Counted from the stretch's first letter, positions 1 to 8,493 are shown. The stretch: 64,000 nucleotides of DNA from Sulfomarinibacter sp963741385 (GCA_963741385.1 CAVUHO010000003.1:62001-126000); one strand, 5' to 3'. Notes: generated by a model from the letters alone, not told the origin. Numbers and translations: made by a program.

Positions 1-51
1 ATCGAGCGATGAAGGGGAGGAACCGGCGGCCGAGAACGACCGTCGGCGCAT
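1..51 (-). CDS. Start of a gene running off the window (unknown product)
   Basis: An ATG at 49-51 on the minus strand opens a frame that stays open to the window edge, giving about 17 residues beginning MRRRSFSAAG. A purine-rich stretch (gagagga) lies just upstream, and the ATG sits 45 nt past the stop of the lipase-like gene on the same strand, so the two may be co-transcribed. Too little is visible to name a product. The basic start followed by small residues could be an export signal. This may also be a chance open frame. Confidence 0.3.
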   Translation of the reverse strand, partial: MRRRSFSAAGSSPSSLD

Positions 52-96
52 CGTCCTCTCTTGCGACCGGCCGCTCACGATGTCCGAGGCGTTGAC

Positions 97-1359
97 TCAG
101 CTCCCGGGGGTTTCGCCGTCCGAAGCTGCCGCTGCCAGGAGCAACCGGACGTCCGGGTCGAAAACGCGGTTGCCATCCATCAGCTGCATCATGAGCCGGT
201 CCCACAGCGGCCCGTCGATGTCGCCATGGTTGCGGCTGATTTCGGCCGGCACCTGGAAGACCCAGAACGGGGTGTCATTCCAGCGCCCGGGCAACTCGAG
301 GATGGCGATCTCGCCGCCGGCGACCTCCACGATGTGGCTGTGGAGCGCCGGCAGGTGACCGGCGGTGTGGATGCCGAGACGGCGTTGCGACACCAGGCTG
401 CCTTCGCGTGCGGGACGATAGCGGACGAAGAGTGAATTGAGGGTCATGGCTACGGGCACCATGTAACGCGTGACGCCGTCGTCGACCGAGGTGATGGAGG
501 CGAGCATCGGGCCGGCGGCCGGTCGACGGCGACCGGCTGCGTCCTCCAACACCAGCCCCACATCGGCGCGCTTGAAGACGTCGATGAGCTGCTTCGTGTG
601 GAGCGCTTCGGTGGAGGCGTTGGCGGCCACGATCAGGTCATAGCGCACGGGAACCGCCGCTTCGGCGTTCTCCGCCAGGAGGATCTCCGGCACCAGCGCC
701 GAAGCGAGAGTCTTCTCGAGGATCATCCCGCCCATGGAGTGGCCGAGCAGGGCGCACTTGGAGTTGGGGTGCTCCCTGGCGGCGTTGACCGTACGGTAAA
801 GGACCTCGGTGAGCCCCTCAGAGGCGACCCGGTGGGCGGCCACCCGCCGGTTCCAGAAGGAGGCATCGATGAGGATCGGCAATGAGTAGGTGCGGCCTCG
901 CCAGCCGATGTAGAGGCCAACAACCGGCCGAGGCTTGTCGGTCCCGCGCAGGGCGGCGGCTTCCGACCGCTCGGCGACTGCCGCGACCCGGTTTTCGAAC
1001 CACGCCAGCCGTTCTCCGGAGCTCGTATCCCGCGCCGCGTTACTCTTCCACCCGTGGATGAACTGGTAGAGGATGATCCCGTCGTCGCTGATGCGGTTGA
1101 GCCGCCGTATCTCCGCGATCGCGGCGCCGAGCTGGTTCAGGTCCCACGGCTGTCCCTGGTCGTCGAACTCCACCACCGCGACCGAGTACGGCAGTCCGTC
1201 TGACGTGGTGAATGTCCTGAGGTAGTCTCCGGCCTCGGTGTTGAACATGCGGTTGCCGACGCAGCCGAAGGGCAGCGCGATCCCGACCGCCAACACGGCG
1301 GCGAGGACCCAGAGGGCGCGCCGCAATCCCGCCCGCCACCTCGAGGGGCGGTCACTCAC
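97..1359 (-). CDS. Alpha/beta hydrolase-fold (lipase/esterase-like) membrane-anchored protein
   Basis: 420 residues from a GTG start. The N-terminus is basic and then hydrophobic (about residues 14-31). It ends in LPFGC, which could be a lipobox, so the protein is probably membrane-tethered and periplasmic. FIHGW near residue 100 fits an oxyanion-side HG motif. GHSMGG near residues 205-210 is a nucleophile elbow with Ser as the predicted catalytic residue. The family hydrolyses ester or related bonds; the substrate is not evident. It is divergent from the hydrolase at 1463 and shares an intergenic region of about 100 bp with it. No strong ribosome binding site precedes the GTG, so the start is the least certain part. 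Confidence 0.72.
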   Translation of the reverse strand: MSDRPSRWRAGLRRALWVLAAVLAVGIALPFGCVGNRMFNTEAGDYLRTFTTSDGLPYSVAVVEFDDQGQPWDLNQLGAAIAEIRRLNRISDDGIILYQFIHGWKSNAARDTSSGERLAWFENRVAAVAERSEAAALRGTDKPRPVVGLYIGWRGRTYSLPILIDASFWNRRVAAHRVASEGLTEVLYRTVNAAREHPNSKCALLGHSMGGMILEKTLASALVPEILLAENAEAAVPVRYDLIVAANASTEALHTKQLIDVFKRADVGLVLEDAAGRRRPAAGPMLASITSVDDGVTRYMVPVAMTLNSLFVRYRPAREGSLVSQRRLGIHTAGHLPALHSHIVEVAGGEIAILELPGRWNDTPFWVFQVPAEISRNHGDIDGPLWDRLMMQLMDGNRVFDPDVRLLLAAAASDGETPGS

Positions 1360-1462
1360 GGTGCCGACCGGCTCGTGGACATCGATCCAACCTCCCCGAC
1401 AACCGCTTCGAACCAGGGTAAGATCTCCAGCAGTTTACGCGATAGCGAAGGGGGTGTCACCG

Positions 1463-3001
1463 GTGATCCAGAATCGGTTGAGCTGTTGGGCGCGGGTCAC
1501 GGTGGTCGCGGCCGTGGCCGTCGTTGCTGTAGTCGCGGTGTTCGCATCGTGGGCACAACGATCGAAGCCGGAGCTGTCGCCGTGGCACACGGTAGATCTC
1601 GAGCACGAGTTCGAGGCCGCGGATGCGCGGGACGGATTCGACTGGGACGACTACCTGGCGCTCGAGGACCGGCTCTTCCAGGAGCTCGACGAGCGGGTCG
1701 TTGGCAACCGCAATTCGCGCGCGGAACCCGCCTGGAATCGGTACGCCTCGGGCGGCGTCAACAATCCGGCGGGTTTTCCCCGCAACTGGAATCGCTCGTA
1801 CGAGCTCCCGGGAGCCGCGGAGAGGGGAGGGGCTCTGCTGCTGCACGGCCTCACCGACTCGCCCTACAGCCTGCGACGGGCGGCCGAAATCCTCCATTCC
1901 GAGGGTTTCCACGTAGTCGGGCTGCGTCTGCCCGGCCACGGCACGACCCCCGGCGAGCTCAAACGCGCCGAGGTCGACGACTGGCGCGCGGCGGTCCGCA
2001 TCGCCTATCGGCACCTGGAAGGAACGGTTGGGCCCTCGGGCGACCTCATCGTGGTGGGCTATTCGACCGGCGGCGCGCTGGCCGTCGACCTGGCGCTCGA
2101 CAGCCTCGCTGACGACGAGCTTCGGATCCCCGATCGGATCGTCCTTTTCTCGCCGGCGATCGGCATCACGCGCCTGGCGGCGCTGGCCCGCGCGCACCGG
2201 CTCGTGAGCTTCATGCCGTGGTTCAACAGGCTGGCGTGGACCAACATCCAGCCCGAATCGGATCCGTTCAAGTACAACTCGTTTCCCGCCGATGCGGGCT
2301 ACCAGACCCACCTTCTGACGCGCTCGATCCGCCGCCGGTTGGCCGGGCTCGAGGCGCAGCAGGTATCCTCGCGCTTCCCGCCGGTGCTGACCTTCATGTC
2401 ATTGGCTGACGCCACCGTGCTCGTGGAGGCGATCGTCGAGTGCCTCTATGATCGGTTGACGGGGCCGGGGCACGAGCTGGTGATTTTCGACATCAACCGG
2501 AAGGCGAAGATGCGAGACTTCTTCCGCACCGACCCCGTGGCGCGGCTGCAGATGTTGATCGAACGGCCGACCACACCCTACCGGCTGACGGTCGTCACCA
2601 ACATTGTTGAATCCACCGCGGCTCTCGAAGTCTGGACCCGTCCGGGCGGTGCCCGAGAGGCCGAGGTCGAGGCCCTCGACCTCGAGTGGCCGCGGGGCGT
2701 CTACTCGCTGTCGCACATTGCGGTGCCGATCCCCATCGACGATCCCATTTACGGCCTCGAACCGGATCCCGACAACCTCTTCGGGGTCCAGCTCGGGACC
2801 CTCGAGCCGCGCGGCGAGCGCGGGCTGCTGGCGGTGTCACCTGCCACATTCATGCGGCTTCGATGCAATCCGTTCTATGACTTCGTGGAGCGACGACTGC
2901 GGGAGCAGGTGGGAGGTGGGATCTCGCGGGAATCCAACCCTGCGGCCGTGGGTTCCCTGGAATCGAGCGAAGTCACGACATCGGCAGGTGGAGAGCTCTG
3001 A
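1463..3001 (+). CDS. Alpha/beta hydrolase, carboxylesterase/monoacylglycerol-lipase-like
   Basis: 512 residues from GTG 1463, chosen because gaaggggg lies 8 nt upstream. The longer open frame would run back into the divergent gene. An N-terminal membrane segment of Ala and Val residues (about 9-27) suggests anchoring in the inner membrane with the domain outside. LLLHGLTDSPYS near residue 126 and the elbow GYSTGG near 199-204 are typical of esterases that remodel short acyl esters. The C-terminal 150 residues have no recognised motif. The stop overlaps by one base the ATG of an antitoxin fragment at 3001, so it once had a coupled downstream gene. Confidence 0.75.
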   Translation: MIQNRLSCWARVTVVAAVAVVAVVAVFASWAQRSKPELSPWHTVDLEHEFEAADARDGFDWDDYLALEDRLFQELDERVVGNRNSRAEPAWNRYASGGVNNPAGFPRNWNRSYELPGAAERGGALLLHGLTDSPYSLRRAAEILHSEGFHVVGLRLPGHGTTPGELKRAEVDDWRAAVRIAYRHLEGTVGPSGDLIVVGYSTGGALAVDLALDSLADDELRIPDRIVLFSPAIGITRLAALARAHRLVSFMPWFNRLAWTNIQPESDPFKYNSFPADAGYQTHLLTRSIRRRLAGLEAQQVSSRFPPVLTFMSLADATVLVEAIVECLYDRLTGPGHELVIFDINRKAKMRDFFRTDPVARLQMLIERPTTPYRLTVVTNIVESTAALEVWTRPGGAREAEVEALDLEWPRGVYSLSHIAVPIPIDDPIYGLEPDPDNLFGVQLGTLEPRGERGLLAVSPATFMRLRCNPFYDFVERRLREQVGGGISRESNPAAVGSLESSEVTTSAGGEL

Positions 3002-3075
3002 TGTTGCGAACGCAGATCCAGCTGACCGAGGAGCAGCACCGCCAGCTGAATCAGTGCCAGACTTCAGGATCTTAA
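3001..3075 (+). pseudogene. Truncated antitoxin-like gene (first ~24 codons)
   Basis: The frame starts MLRTQIQLTEEQHRQLNQ, the usual opening of ribbon-helix-helix/VapB-type antitoxins, where a basic beta-strand is followed by LTEEQ. It stops after 24 codons inside a small inverted repeat. The ATG overlaps the upstream TGA (tgatg), as in a coupled operon. No toxin gene follows, so this is probably a remnant cut by the repeat. The family call rests on the N-terminal pattern only. Confidence 0.45.
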
Positions 3076-3132
3076 GAAGTTCCAACGGCGACTGAGGATC
3101 AACCGGCTTCCTACGATCCTGAAGCCGGGCAC
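3054..3132. repeat. Small inverted-repeat element at an antitoxin truncation point
   Basis: An 18-bp arm at 3054-3071 is matched inversely, with two mismatches, by 3115-3132 (core gatcctgaag..ggcac), with a 43-nt spacer. The right arm recurs at 5173-5191 with 18 of 19 bases identical, beside another truncated gene. It could be a REP-like or deletion-scar element. Confidence 0.5.
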
Positions 3133-3252
3133 CGATTCCGATTCCGGCTCTCCAAATCAGGTCTCGAGTTGGCCCCGGGCTGCAGGATCAGTGCGGAGCG
3201 AGGCTCGCAACGCGGGCCCCGCCGCCGCCGTAAACTGGACCAGGATGCCGGA

Positions 3253-4941
3253 ATGAGCAAACTGTCGACTGAGCGGAGCGGCGCTACCGGCGCCGAGTCA
3301 AGCCGGCGGCCTGCCCACGCCTCCCAACCGACGAGCCGCGCCTGGTCGGCGAAGTGGTGGCTGGTCATCGCCGCGCTGGTCGCCGCCTACGGCGGGCTGC
3401 TCGCCGCCACCGCCTCGCCCCACGCCTCCGGCTCCGACCAGTCGGGCTACCTGAACTCCGCCCGGCTCCTCGCCGACGGCCAGCGGTTCGCCCCGCTGCG
3501 ACCGATCCCCGGCACCCCGGCTGGCAAGGTCCGGCCGTGGCTGCTCACCCCGCTCGGTTTCGCGCCGGCGCCGCTGCCGGGTCATGCCCTGCCAACCTAT
3601 CCGCCGGGATTTCCACTGCACCTCGTGGCCGCCTCCCGGCTGGTGGGGTGGGATGCTGCGGGCGTGGCGGTGCAGGCGTGGGCCGGGGCCGCGCTGCTGC
3701 TGCTGGTGTGCCTGCTCGGGCGGGAGTTGGGGCTGCCGCCGGCGGCCGCCGTGGCGGCGGCGCTGCTGCTGGCGGCCTTCCCGGTGACGATCCACTTCTT
3801 CACATGGATGATGAGCGACGGCCTGGCTACCACATGGTGCTGCGCGGCGGTGCTCGGTGCGCTGCTCGCGCGGCGTCGGCCGCCGTGGGCGGTGACCGCA
3901 GGCTTCGCCCTTTCGATGGCGGTCGCGGTGCGGCCCACCGAAGTGCTGCTACTGCCCGCCCTCGCCCTCGCCCTGCCGCGCCGCGGCTCGGCCTGGATCG
4001 CCTTCGCCGCAGGCGCCGCGCCGGGGGCGCTGCTGCTCGGTATGTACAACTTCGAGGTCTACGGCGGCGTGCTGGCCAGCGGCTATAGCGGCGCAGCAGG
4101 GTTGTTCGACGCGGCCTACTTCGGGCCGCGCATCGTCCACTTCGCGTACTGGCTCGTGCGCTTTCTGACCGTGCCGGTGGTCGCCCTGTGGCTGGTGGGT
4201 GTTGCGGCCGCTGCGCGCGGCGACCGGCGCCAGCTCCTGCTGCTCGCCTGGTTCGCGCCCATTGTCGTCTTCTACGCCTTCTACTACCACTCCATCGAGA
4301 CCTGGTGGTACCTGCGTTTCATCCTGCCGGCCGTTCCCGCCTTCGTGCTCGCCGCGGTGGCGGCCGGACACGACCTGGCGGTGTGGGCGGCGGGCAGGCT
4401 CCCGGGCCGGTGGGGGCGGGCCGCGGTGGCGCTGGTGGCCTTCCTCGTCGTCGCCTACGGGGTCTTTAACGGGATCGCCTGGACCCGCGGCTTTGACGTG
4501 CTCCGCATCGCCCACGACACGGCGATCTACCCGGACGGCGTGCGGTGGCTCGAAAGCCGGACGCCGCCGGGCTCGCCAGTGGTGGCGATGCAGTTTTCCG
4601 GTGCGCTCTTCTACTCCAGCGAGCGGCCTGTGCTGCGCTGGGACACCGAGGATCCGTCGCAGCTCCGGCGCGTCGTCGCCCGCAGCCTGAGAGCCGGGTC
4701 GCGGCCGCACGCGCTGCTGTTCGATTTCGAGGTGGAGCGGCTGCACGCCCGCCACCCTGGCCTCTTCGTCGAGGTGGCGCGCCGCCCGCCGGTGGTTCTT
4801 CTCGCGGCGGCGCCTCGAGTGAGCCCGGCGATCGGCGAGCTCGATCGCCGTCCCATGCGCGGCTCGATCCCTGCGTCCGGACTCCCAGGCGCCGAGTCTC
4901 CGGTCAGACCGCGCCCCCCCGCCGCGCAACCTCGTCGCTGA
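3253..4941 (+). CDS. Polytopic membrane glycosyltransferase, GT39/ArnT-like
   Basis: 562 residues from ATG 3253; an upstream in-frame ATG would add an unlikely Arg-rich lead. About ten or more hydrophobic helices begin near residue 33. After the first helix the lumenal loop holds SGSDQSGYLN, where an acidic residue in this position is the expected catalytic feature of polyprenyl-phosphate-sugar-dependent transferases. A later loop has TYPPGFPLHL, also typical. The role is transfer of a sugar from a lipid carrier to an unknown acceptor at the periplasmic face. The last ~12 codons overlap the converging heme oxygenase remnant. Confidence 0.72.
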   Translation: MSKLSTERSGATGAESSRRPAHASQPTSRAWSAKWWLVIAALVAAYGGLLAATASPHASGSDQSGYLNSARLLADGQRFAPLRPIPGTPAGKVRPWLLTPLGFAPAPLPGHALPTYPPGFPLHLVAASRLVGWDAAGVAVQAWAGAALLLLVCLLGRELGLPPAAAVAAALLLAAFPVTIHFFTWMMSDGLATTWCCAAVLGALLARRRPPWAVTAGFALSMAVAVRPTEVLLLPALALALPRRGSAWIAFAAGAAPGALLLGMYNFEVYGGVLASGYSGAAGLFDAAYFGPRIVHFAYWLVRFLTVPVVALWLVGVAAAARGDRRQLLLLAWFAPIVVFYAFYYHSIETWWYLRFILPAVPAFVLAAVAAGHDLAVWAAGRLPGRWGRAAVALVAFLVVAYGVFNGIAWTRGFDVLRIAHDTAIYPDGVRWLESRTPPGSPVVAMQFSGALFYSSERPVLRWDTEDPSQLRRVVARSLRAGSRPHALLFDFEVERLHARHPGLFVEVARRPPVVLLAAAPRVSPAIGELDRRPMRGSIPASGLPGAESPVRPRPPAAQPRR

Positions 4942-5155
4942 TGTCGGCGACGGCCGGGAAGGTGGTCTCGGCGGCGGCGACGACGGCGTCGCGCTCGGCG
5001 GCGGACAGCGGCAGCGAGTCCATCTGGAGCTTGAACTCCGCCCACCGCTGCGGCTGCTCCTCGCCGTAGGGGTCGAGGTAGTCGAGGCCGCGCCCCTCCA
5101 GGCTCCAGGCCTGGCGCAGGCGGCGGGCCAGGAAGCGGCCGCTTCTCAGCATAGG
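4904..5155 (-). pseudogene. C-terminal fragment of a biliverdin-producing heme oxygenase
   Basis: About 83 codons end at 4904. They read like the last third of bacterial HemO proteins: an Arg-rich helix (FLARRLRQAW), then GLDYLDPYGEEQPQRWAEFK, then a helix ending FPAVADISDEV. Full-length proteins are about 190-210 residues and carry the proximal His at the N-terminus, which is absent here. The frame continues upstream only into non-homologous sequence holding the 5173-5191 repeat, so the 5' part appears deleted. An ATG at 5150-5152 could still start a short peptide. Confidence 0.6.
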
Positions 5156-5167
5156 TGTGGAGCTCGC

Positions 5168-5191
5168 GAACTTCCTGAAGCCCGGCACCGA
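5168..5191. repeat. Copy of the 3115-3132 repeat arm
   Basis: The core tcctgaagcccggcaccga matches the right arm of the inverted repeat near 3.1 kb at 18 of 19 bases. The preceding gaacttc is also shared with the reverse of the left arm. It lies exactly where the heme oxygenase similarity ends. Confidence 0.5.
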
Positions 5192-5205
5192 AACGAAATT
5201 TATCC

Positions 5206-6189
5206 TCAGCCTCGGAGCGCCAGCCCGGCCAGCAACTCGCGGTAGAGGGTGTAGAGGGCGAACGAGCTGTTGGCTCGGGGACGGTCGTCGAGGCATGGAA
5301 GATAGCGGCCGCTCGCAAGCAGAGCAGGCACGGTGTTCATGACGGCAGCCCGGACTGCAGCCTCGTCGCGAGAGAGTGCCGCGGCGTCGATGCCGCCGAT
5401 GAGCGCCACCTCGGGTCCGTACTGCTGGCGCAGCTTCGAGTACTCCATTTCCGTGCTCGCAATGTTGCTGATCCACAGACCGTTGATCCCGGCATCGATG
5501 AGCATCGGGAGGAGCGAGCTCAGATCCCCGCCGCTGGTGCAGAAGATGCGTGAGCGGACACCGTGCTTCCGCAGCAGGTCGATGACCTTGCGGTAGCCGG
5601 GCAGCGCAAACCTCGCGAACATCTCAGGCGAGATCACCGGCCCCGCGTTGGAGGCGATGGGTTCGTAGAAGGAGGCGTAGTCGACCGAGACCTGTGACAG
5701 CACGCGTTCGAGGCAGACACAGTAGAAGTCCGTGGTCCGCTCCATCAGGTCCTGCACCGCAACCGGCCGCCGCACCAGCGCCTCGCAGGCCGCAACCAGG
5801 GTGTCCCAGTCGCCGACCCCGAGCATCTGCAGCAAGCCGCCGCCCGACGCGTCCACGTACAGCACGCGTCCCTCATTGGCGAGCCTGGCGCTGGTCTTCG
5901 CGAAGCCTCGGGCGTAGCGGTGGCGATCGTCAGGGTCGTAGTGGCGGCGGAACGAGCCCGGGTCGGCCAGCAGGTCCGGGGCCATGTGGTAGAACGGCAT
6001 GCTCCGCAGCTCGAGACCCACGTCGTGGTGCAGCTCGAGCTGGAAGTGCTCCGCCACCGAGGTGGTGCGGGGGAGCCCCTGCCGCCGCCACAGACTGACG
6101 GTCTCGTCGGATGGCTCCAGGTCGAAGAACGGGAACCGGTCCGCCTCACCACTGAGGAGGGTGGCCAGGAGCCGTTCTTTCTCGGTCAT
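5206..6189 (-). CDS. Uroporphyrinogen decarboxylase-family (UroD/MtaA-like) protein
   Basis: 327 residues from ATG 6187-6189 (MTEKERLLATLLSGEADRFP), the usual start of UroD-like proteins with an early [KR]ER..A...G.. helix. A longer frame exists but adds a Cys/His-rich lead with no export pattern. The barrel motif DAGINGLWISN and the C-terminal ALIGGIDA fit the family. The zinc-binding HxC seen in MtaA-type methyltransferases is not clear; the equivalent stretch is FCTSGGDL. A methyltransferase or decarboxylase role therefore cannot be decided. True HemE is less likely given the divergent N-terminus. Confidence 0.68.
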   Translation of the reverse strand: MTEKERLLATLLSGEADRFPFFDLEPSDETVSLWRRQGLPRTTSVAEHFQLELHHDVGLELRSMPFYHMAPDLLADPGSFRRHYDPDDRHRYARGFAKTSARLANEGRVLYVDASGGGLLQMLGVGDWDTLVAACEALVRRPVAVQDLMERTTDFYCVCLERVLSQVSVDYASFYEPIASNAGPVISPEMFARFALPGYRKVIDLLRKHGVRSRIFCTSGGDLSSLLPMLIDAGINGLWISNIASTEMEYSKLRQQYGPEVALIGGIDAAALSRDEAAVRAAVMNTVPALLASGRYLPCLDDRPRANSSFALYTLYRELLAGLALRG

Positions 6190-6256
6190 CGGGATTCTGC
6201 CGTGCCTTTCATGAGAGGCCCCATGTTCGCACGCACGGTGCAGCAGGGGAAGGAAC

Positions 6257-6282
6257 AAAAAACCCCTCCGGGAGGAGGGGTT
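6257..6282 (-). terminator. Rho-independent terminator of the RRM gene
   Basis: On the minus strand a GC-rich hairpin (aacccctcc / ggaggggtt around cccg) is followed at once by a run of six T. It lies about 20 nt past the stop of the RNA-binding protein gene. Confidence 0.85.
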
Positions 6283-6302
6283 GGTCTTGGTTGGAAGACG
6301 CT

Positions 6303-6590
6303 TTACCAGCTGTCGCGACGACCGCCGCCGCCACCGGAACGCTCTTTGGCCTGGGCCACGTCCACCTTGATGGCGCGCCCGTCGAGATTCGTCCCGTTGA
6401 GGGCCGCGACGGCCTTGTCGGCCGACTCGTCGTCATCAAAGGTGACAAAACCGAAACCGCGCGAACGGCCGGTGTCGCGGTCGCTGACCACGACAGCTTC
6501 GCTGATAGTGCCGTGGGTGCTGAAGGCATTTCTCAGGCCCTCGTCATTCGTGTCCCAGCTCAAACTTCCAACAAACAACTTCTTCGACAT
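6303..6590 (-). CDS. Cold-inducible-type RNA-binding protein (single RRM)
   Basis: 95 residues from ATG 6588-6590, preferred over the ATG nine bases upstream because ggag then sits at a better distance. RNP2 is KLFVGSLSW near residue 3 and RNP1 is RGFGFVTF near residue 44. A short Gly/Arg tail follows. Such small bacterial RRM proteins act as RNA chaperones in the cytoplasm and are often cold-induced. The gene stands alone with its own terminator. The region upstream holds an AT-rich patch, a GCCGGC hairpin and a possible short leader frame, so post-transcriptional control is plausible. Confidence 0.9.
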   Translation of the reverse strand: MSKKLFVGSLSWDTNDEGLRNAFSTHGTISEAVVVSDRDTGRSRGFGFVTFDDDESADKAVAALNGTNLDGRAIKVDVAQAKERSGGGGGRRDSW

Positions 6591-6611
6591 AACTTTCATA
6601 CTCCGTGAGCG

Positions 6612-6716
6612 CTACCCTTCGAGGGCTCGCCCGTCCCGTACCATGCGTCGGACCCTGCGTCCAACAAGACAGAAGCCGGCCCCGTTGGCCGGCAACAGAT
6701 CTGGAGGATAACACAT
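6612..6716 (-). CDS. Possible 34-codon leader frame upstream of the RRM gene
   Basis: ATG at 6714-6716 follows aaaggag closely and opens 34 codons (MCYPPDLLPANGAG...) ending at 6612, about 20 nt before the RRM start. It spans the hairpin gccggcc..ggccggc. The spacing between the Shine-Dalgarno and the ATG is short and no homolog is known to me. It could equally be an untranslated 5' leader. Confidence 0.22.
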   Translation of the reverse strand: MCYPPDLLPANGAGFCLVGRRVRRMVRDGRALEG

Positions 6717-6887
6717 ATCTCCTTTTATTTCAGATATTTTCTTTGGATGGGTGCTACGGCCACACTTTTTGGCGAAGAGGGTGCGTCACCGCCGGCGGCA
6801 CGATCATGCTCGCGGTCGTTTCCGAAACCGGGCGGGGATAAACGCCGCCCCTACGGTTTTCATTGGCATCGATCGCCGTCCCGGGGG

Positions 6888-7628
6888 TCAAAAATGGAAG
6901 GCAAGGTCGACCAGGAAATTGAGGCCCTCGTGCGCGACGGTGGTTCCCTGGTAAGGCGAGTCGGGGGTGGTGTTCACCGTGAACAGGTCGCCGGTCAACT
7001 TCCACATCCCGCCCACGTCGGCCCCGATCGTGAAGCCCGAACGCCCCAGCCTGTAGTCCATCCGGGCGCCGAGGCCGGCCGAACTCTGGCTTCCCGTGTC
7101 GATGCTCTCGATACCGAGCAGCTGATTTCCGGCGTCGGCCACATCGACGTCGCCGGCTGTTGTCATCGAGGCGGCGACGAATACCGCGAATCGGAACCTG
7201 GACTTCCGCTGGGGCGAGACGTAGTACGTGGGGTGATCACCGAGCATGTCCACGTCGAACATGACGGTGAGGCGATACTCGTTCATGCTTCCAGTCGCGA
7301 TCTGAGTGTTCAATGACCCGAGATACGACTCCGTCGTGACCAGGTCGGTGCCGAAATCGTAGTCGAGCCGGGCGTAACTCAGGTCGACCGTCAACCCGGG
7401 GAGGACGTCGTATGCAAGAGCGGCGGCGACCTGATCGGATCCCATCCATCCGATGATGGGGTTTCCCGGCTCACCGTCCTTCCGCAGCATGACGTCGCTG
7501 CCCAGCTCGTCGAATGCGCCGGCTCCGACGCTGATCGCGAAACGCCTGGCGCCTTCGTGATCACCCGCCTCAGCCGCCGGCCCGATCAGCAACAGCAACA
7601 CAACGACTGCGAGTGACAACCGCCGCAT
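6888..7628 (-). CDS. Outer-membrane beta-barrel protein, function unknown
   Basis: 246 residues. A clean signal peptide (MRRLSLAVVVLLLLIG, cleavage near AEA-GD) is followed by alternating polar/hydrophobic strands with turns rich in Gly, Asp and Asn. The last residue is Phe (LAFHF), the usual outer-membrane assembly signal. Strand count and size suggest an 8-12-stranded barrel. gaggaggttccc precedes the ATG as a good binding site. No neighbour suggests a partner. It has the same general architecture as the barrel at 30071 but little obvious sequence likeness. Confidence 0.7.
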   Translation of the reverse strand: MRRLSLAVVVLLLLIGPAAEAGDHEGARRFAISVGAGAFDELGSDVMLRKDGEPGNPIIGWMGSDQVAAALAYDVLPGLTVDLSYARLDYDFGTDLVTTESYLGSLNTQIATGSMNEYRLTVMFDVDMLGDHPTYYVSPQRKSRFRFAVFVAASMTTAGDVDVADAGNQLLGIESIDTGSQSSAGLGARMDYRLGRSGFTIGADVGGMWKLTGDLFTVNTTPDSPYQGTTVAHEGLNFLVDLAFHF

Positions 7629-7712
7629 GGGAACCTCCTCGGCCGAGGGGCAACCAACACCGATCAGCAGGGCATCATGCTGACGATTCTACTCCCGATG
7701 GGTGACACGGGT

Positions 7713-7736
7713 TGGCAGCCGGGACGGCTGCCCCAC
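7713..7736. repeat. Dispersed GC palindrome (copy 1)
   Basis: The palindrome ggcagccg-gga-cggctgcc lies in the 250-bp gap between the barrel gene and the toxin gene. A nearly identical copy with the same flanks sits in reverse inside the broken kinase at 52148-52171. The rest of this gap holds a degenerate gagatccct..gctcg stretch and no gene. Confidence 0.55.
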
Positions 7737-7879
7737 AAGAGATCCCTCCGCTCGCCCACTTCGCTGGCTCGATCTGTATCTCGGTCCGGTCGACACTGGC
7801 GCCCGACCCGCCGCGGCTTCGGGGAACTGAGGCGACGTCCGACATCGGTCCGCGCGGGCGCCACGTCCGGAGGTCGGAT

Positions 7880-8233
7880 TCAGACTTTCAAACCGAGCTG
7901 GATGGCGATCGCGCGATCAACGGCATCCCGCTCCGATGTTGATAATTTGCCGAGTCGTTTTGTAATGCGGTGCCTGGCGATGGTGCGGATCTGGTTGGCG
8001 ACCGCGCGCGAGGGTTTCGCAAGGCCGCTGGGTTCGGTGTCGATCAGGGCCTCGTAGGGTCGGAGCGGGCGATCCGGTTGGGCGGTGATCGGTACGACCT
8101 GGAGCACGGAGTCGAACCGGCAGGCGGCCTGGTTGGAGACGACCACCGCCGGGCGGGTCTTGCGGATATCGCGACCTTCACCGGGGTCGAGGCGGACCTG
8201 GACGACGTCTCCGCGGCTGACCGGCACCTTCAT
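7880..8233 (-). CDS. MazF/PemK-type toxin (endoribonuclease)
   Basis: 117 residues from ATG 8231-8233. The start KVPVSRGDVVQVRLDP, then TRPAVVVSNQ and VVPIT, follow the PemK/MazF beta-barrel pattern, where RP in the second strand and the later Thr or Ser lie near the RNA site. The family cleaves mRNA at short motifs to slow translation. The ATG overlaps the stop of the antitoxin gene by four bases (ATGA), so the two are translationally coupled, and both run from the promoter at 8465-8493. Confidence 0.88.
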   Translation of the reverse strand: MKVPVSRGDVVQVRLDPGEGRDIRKTRPAVVVSNQAACRFDSVLQVVPITAQPDRPLRPYEALIDTEPSGLAKPSRAVANQIRTIARHRITKRLGKLSTSERDAVDRAIAIQLGLKV

Positions 8234-8445
8234 TCCTCGACCTCGGCGTCCGCGGCTTCCCACTGCGCAGCGAGCTCGGCGCTCTCTGCGGCGTCCTCGC
8301 GATAGGCGGCTTCGAGCTCCTTCTCCAGCTGCCGGTCCCGGTAACCTCGCACGGCTTCGCAGACGACGGCACTGGTGTTTGGGGTTTGGTAGAGGTAGTC
8401 GGCAACATCCTCGTCAATCGTGACCGTGATGCGTTTCTTGGCCAT
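8230..8445 (-). CDS. Antitoxin of the MazF-type pair
   Basis: 71 residues from ATG 8443-8445 (MAKKRITVTIDEDVADYL), placed 8 nt after ctggag. The beta-strand start followed by a helix is a ribbon-helix-helix DNA-binding fold, and the acidic helical tail (EAAYREDAAE...EVEE) should bind the toxin. A longer frame from 8466 would begin inside the promoter -10 box. It probably represses its own operon. Confidence 0.82.
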   Translation of the reverse strand: MAKKRITVTIDEDVADYLYQTPNTSAVVCEAVRGYRDRQLEKELEAAYREDAAESAELAAQWEAADAEVEE

Positions 8446-8464
8446 GGTGATGCTCCAGGTGCGC

Positions 8465-8493
8465 ATTCTAGTACATATATTTCGTCATATCAA
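8465..8493 (-). promoter_or_regulatory. Promoter of the toxin-antitoxin operon with flanking inverted repeat
   Basis: On the minus strand TTGATA (8488-8493) and TAGAAT (8465-8470) are separated by exactly 17 bases. A 7-bp inverted repeat, gtgcgca at 8459-8465 and tgcgcac at 8497-8503, brackets it and could be the antitoxin operator. The box assignment is by eye. Confidence 0.62.
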
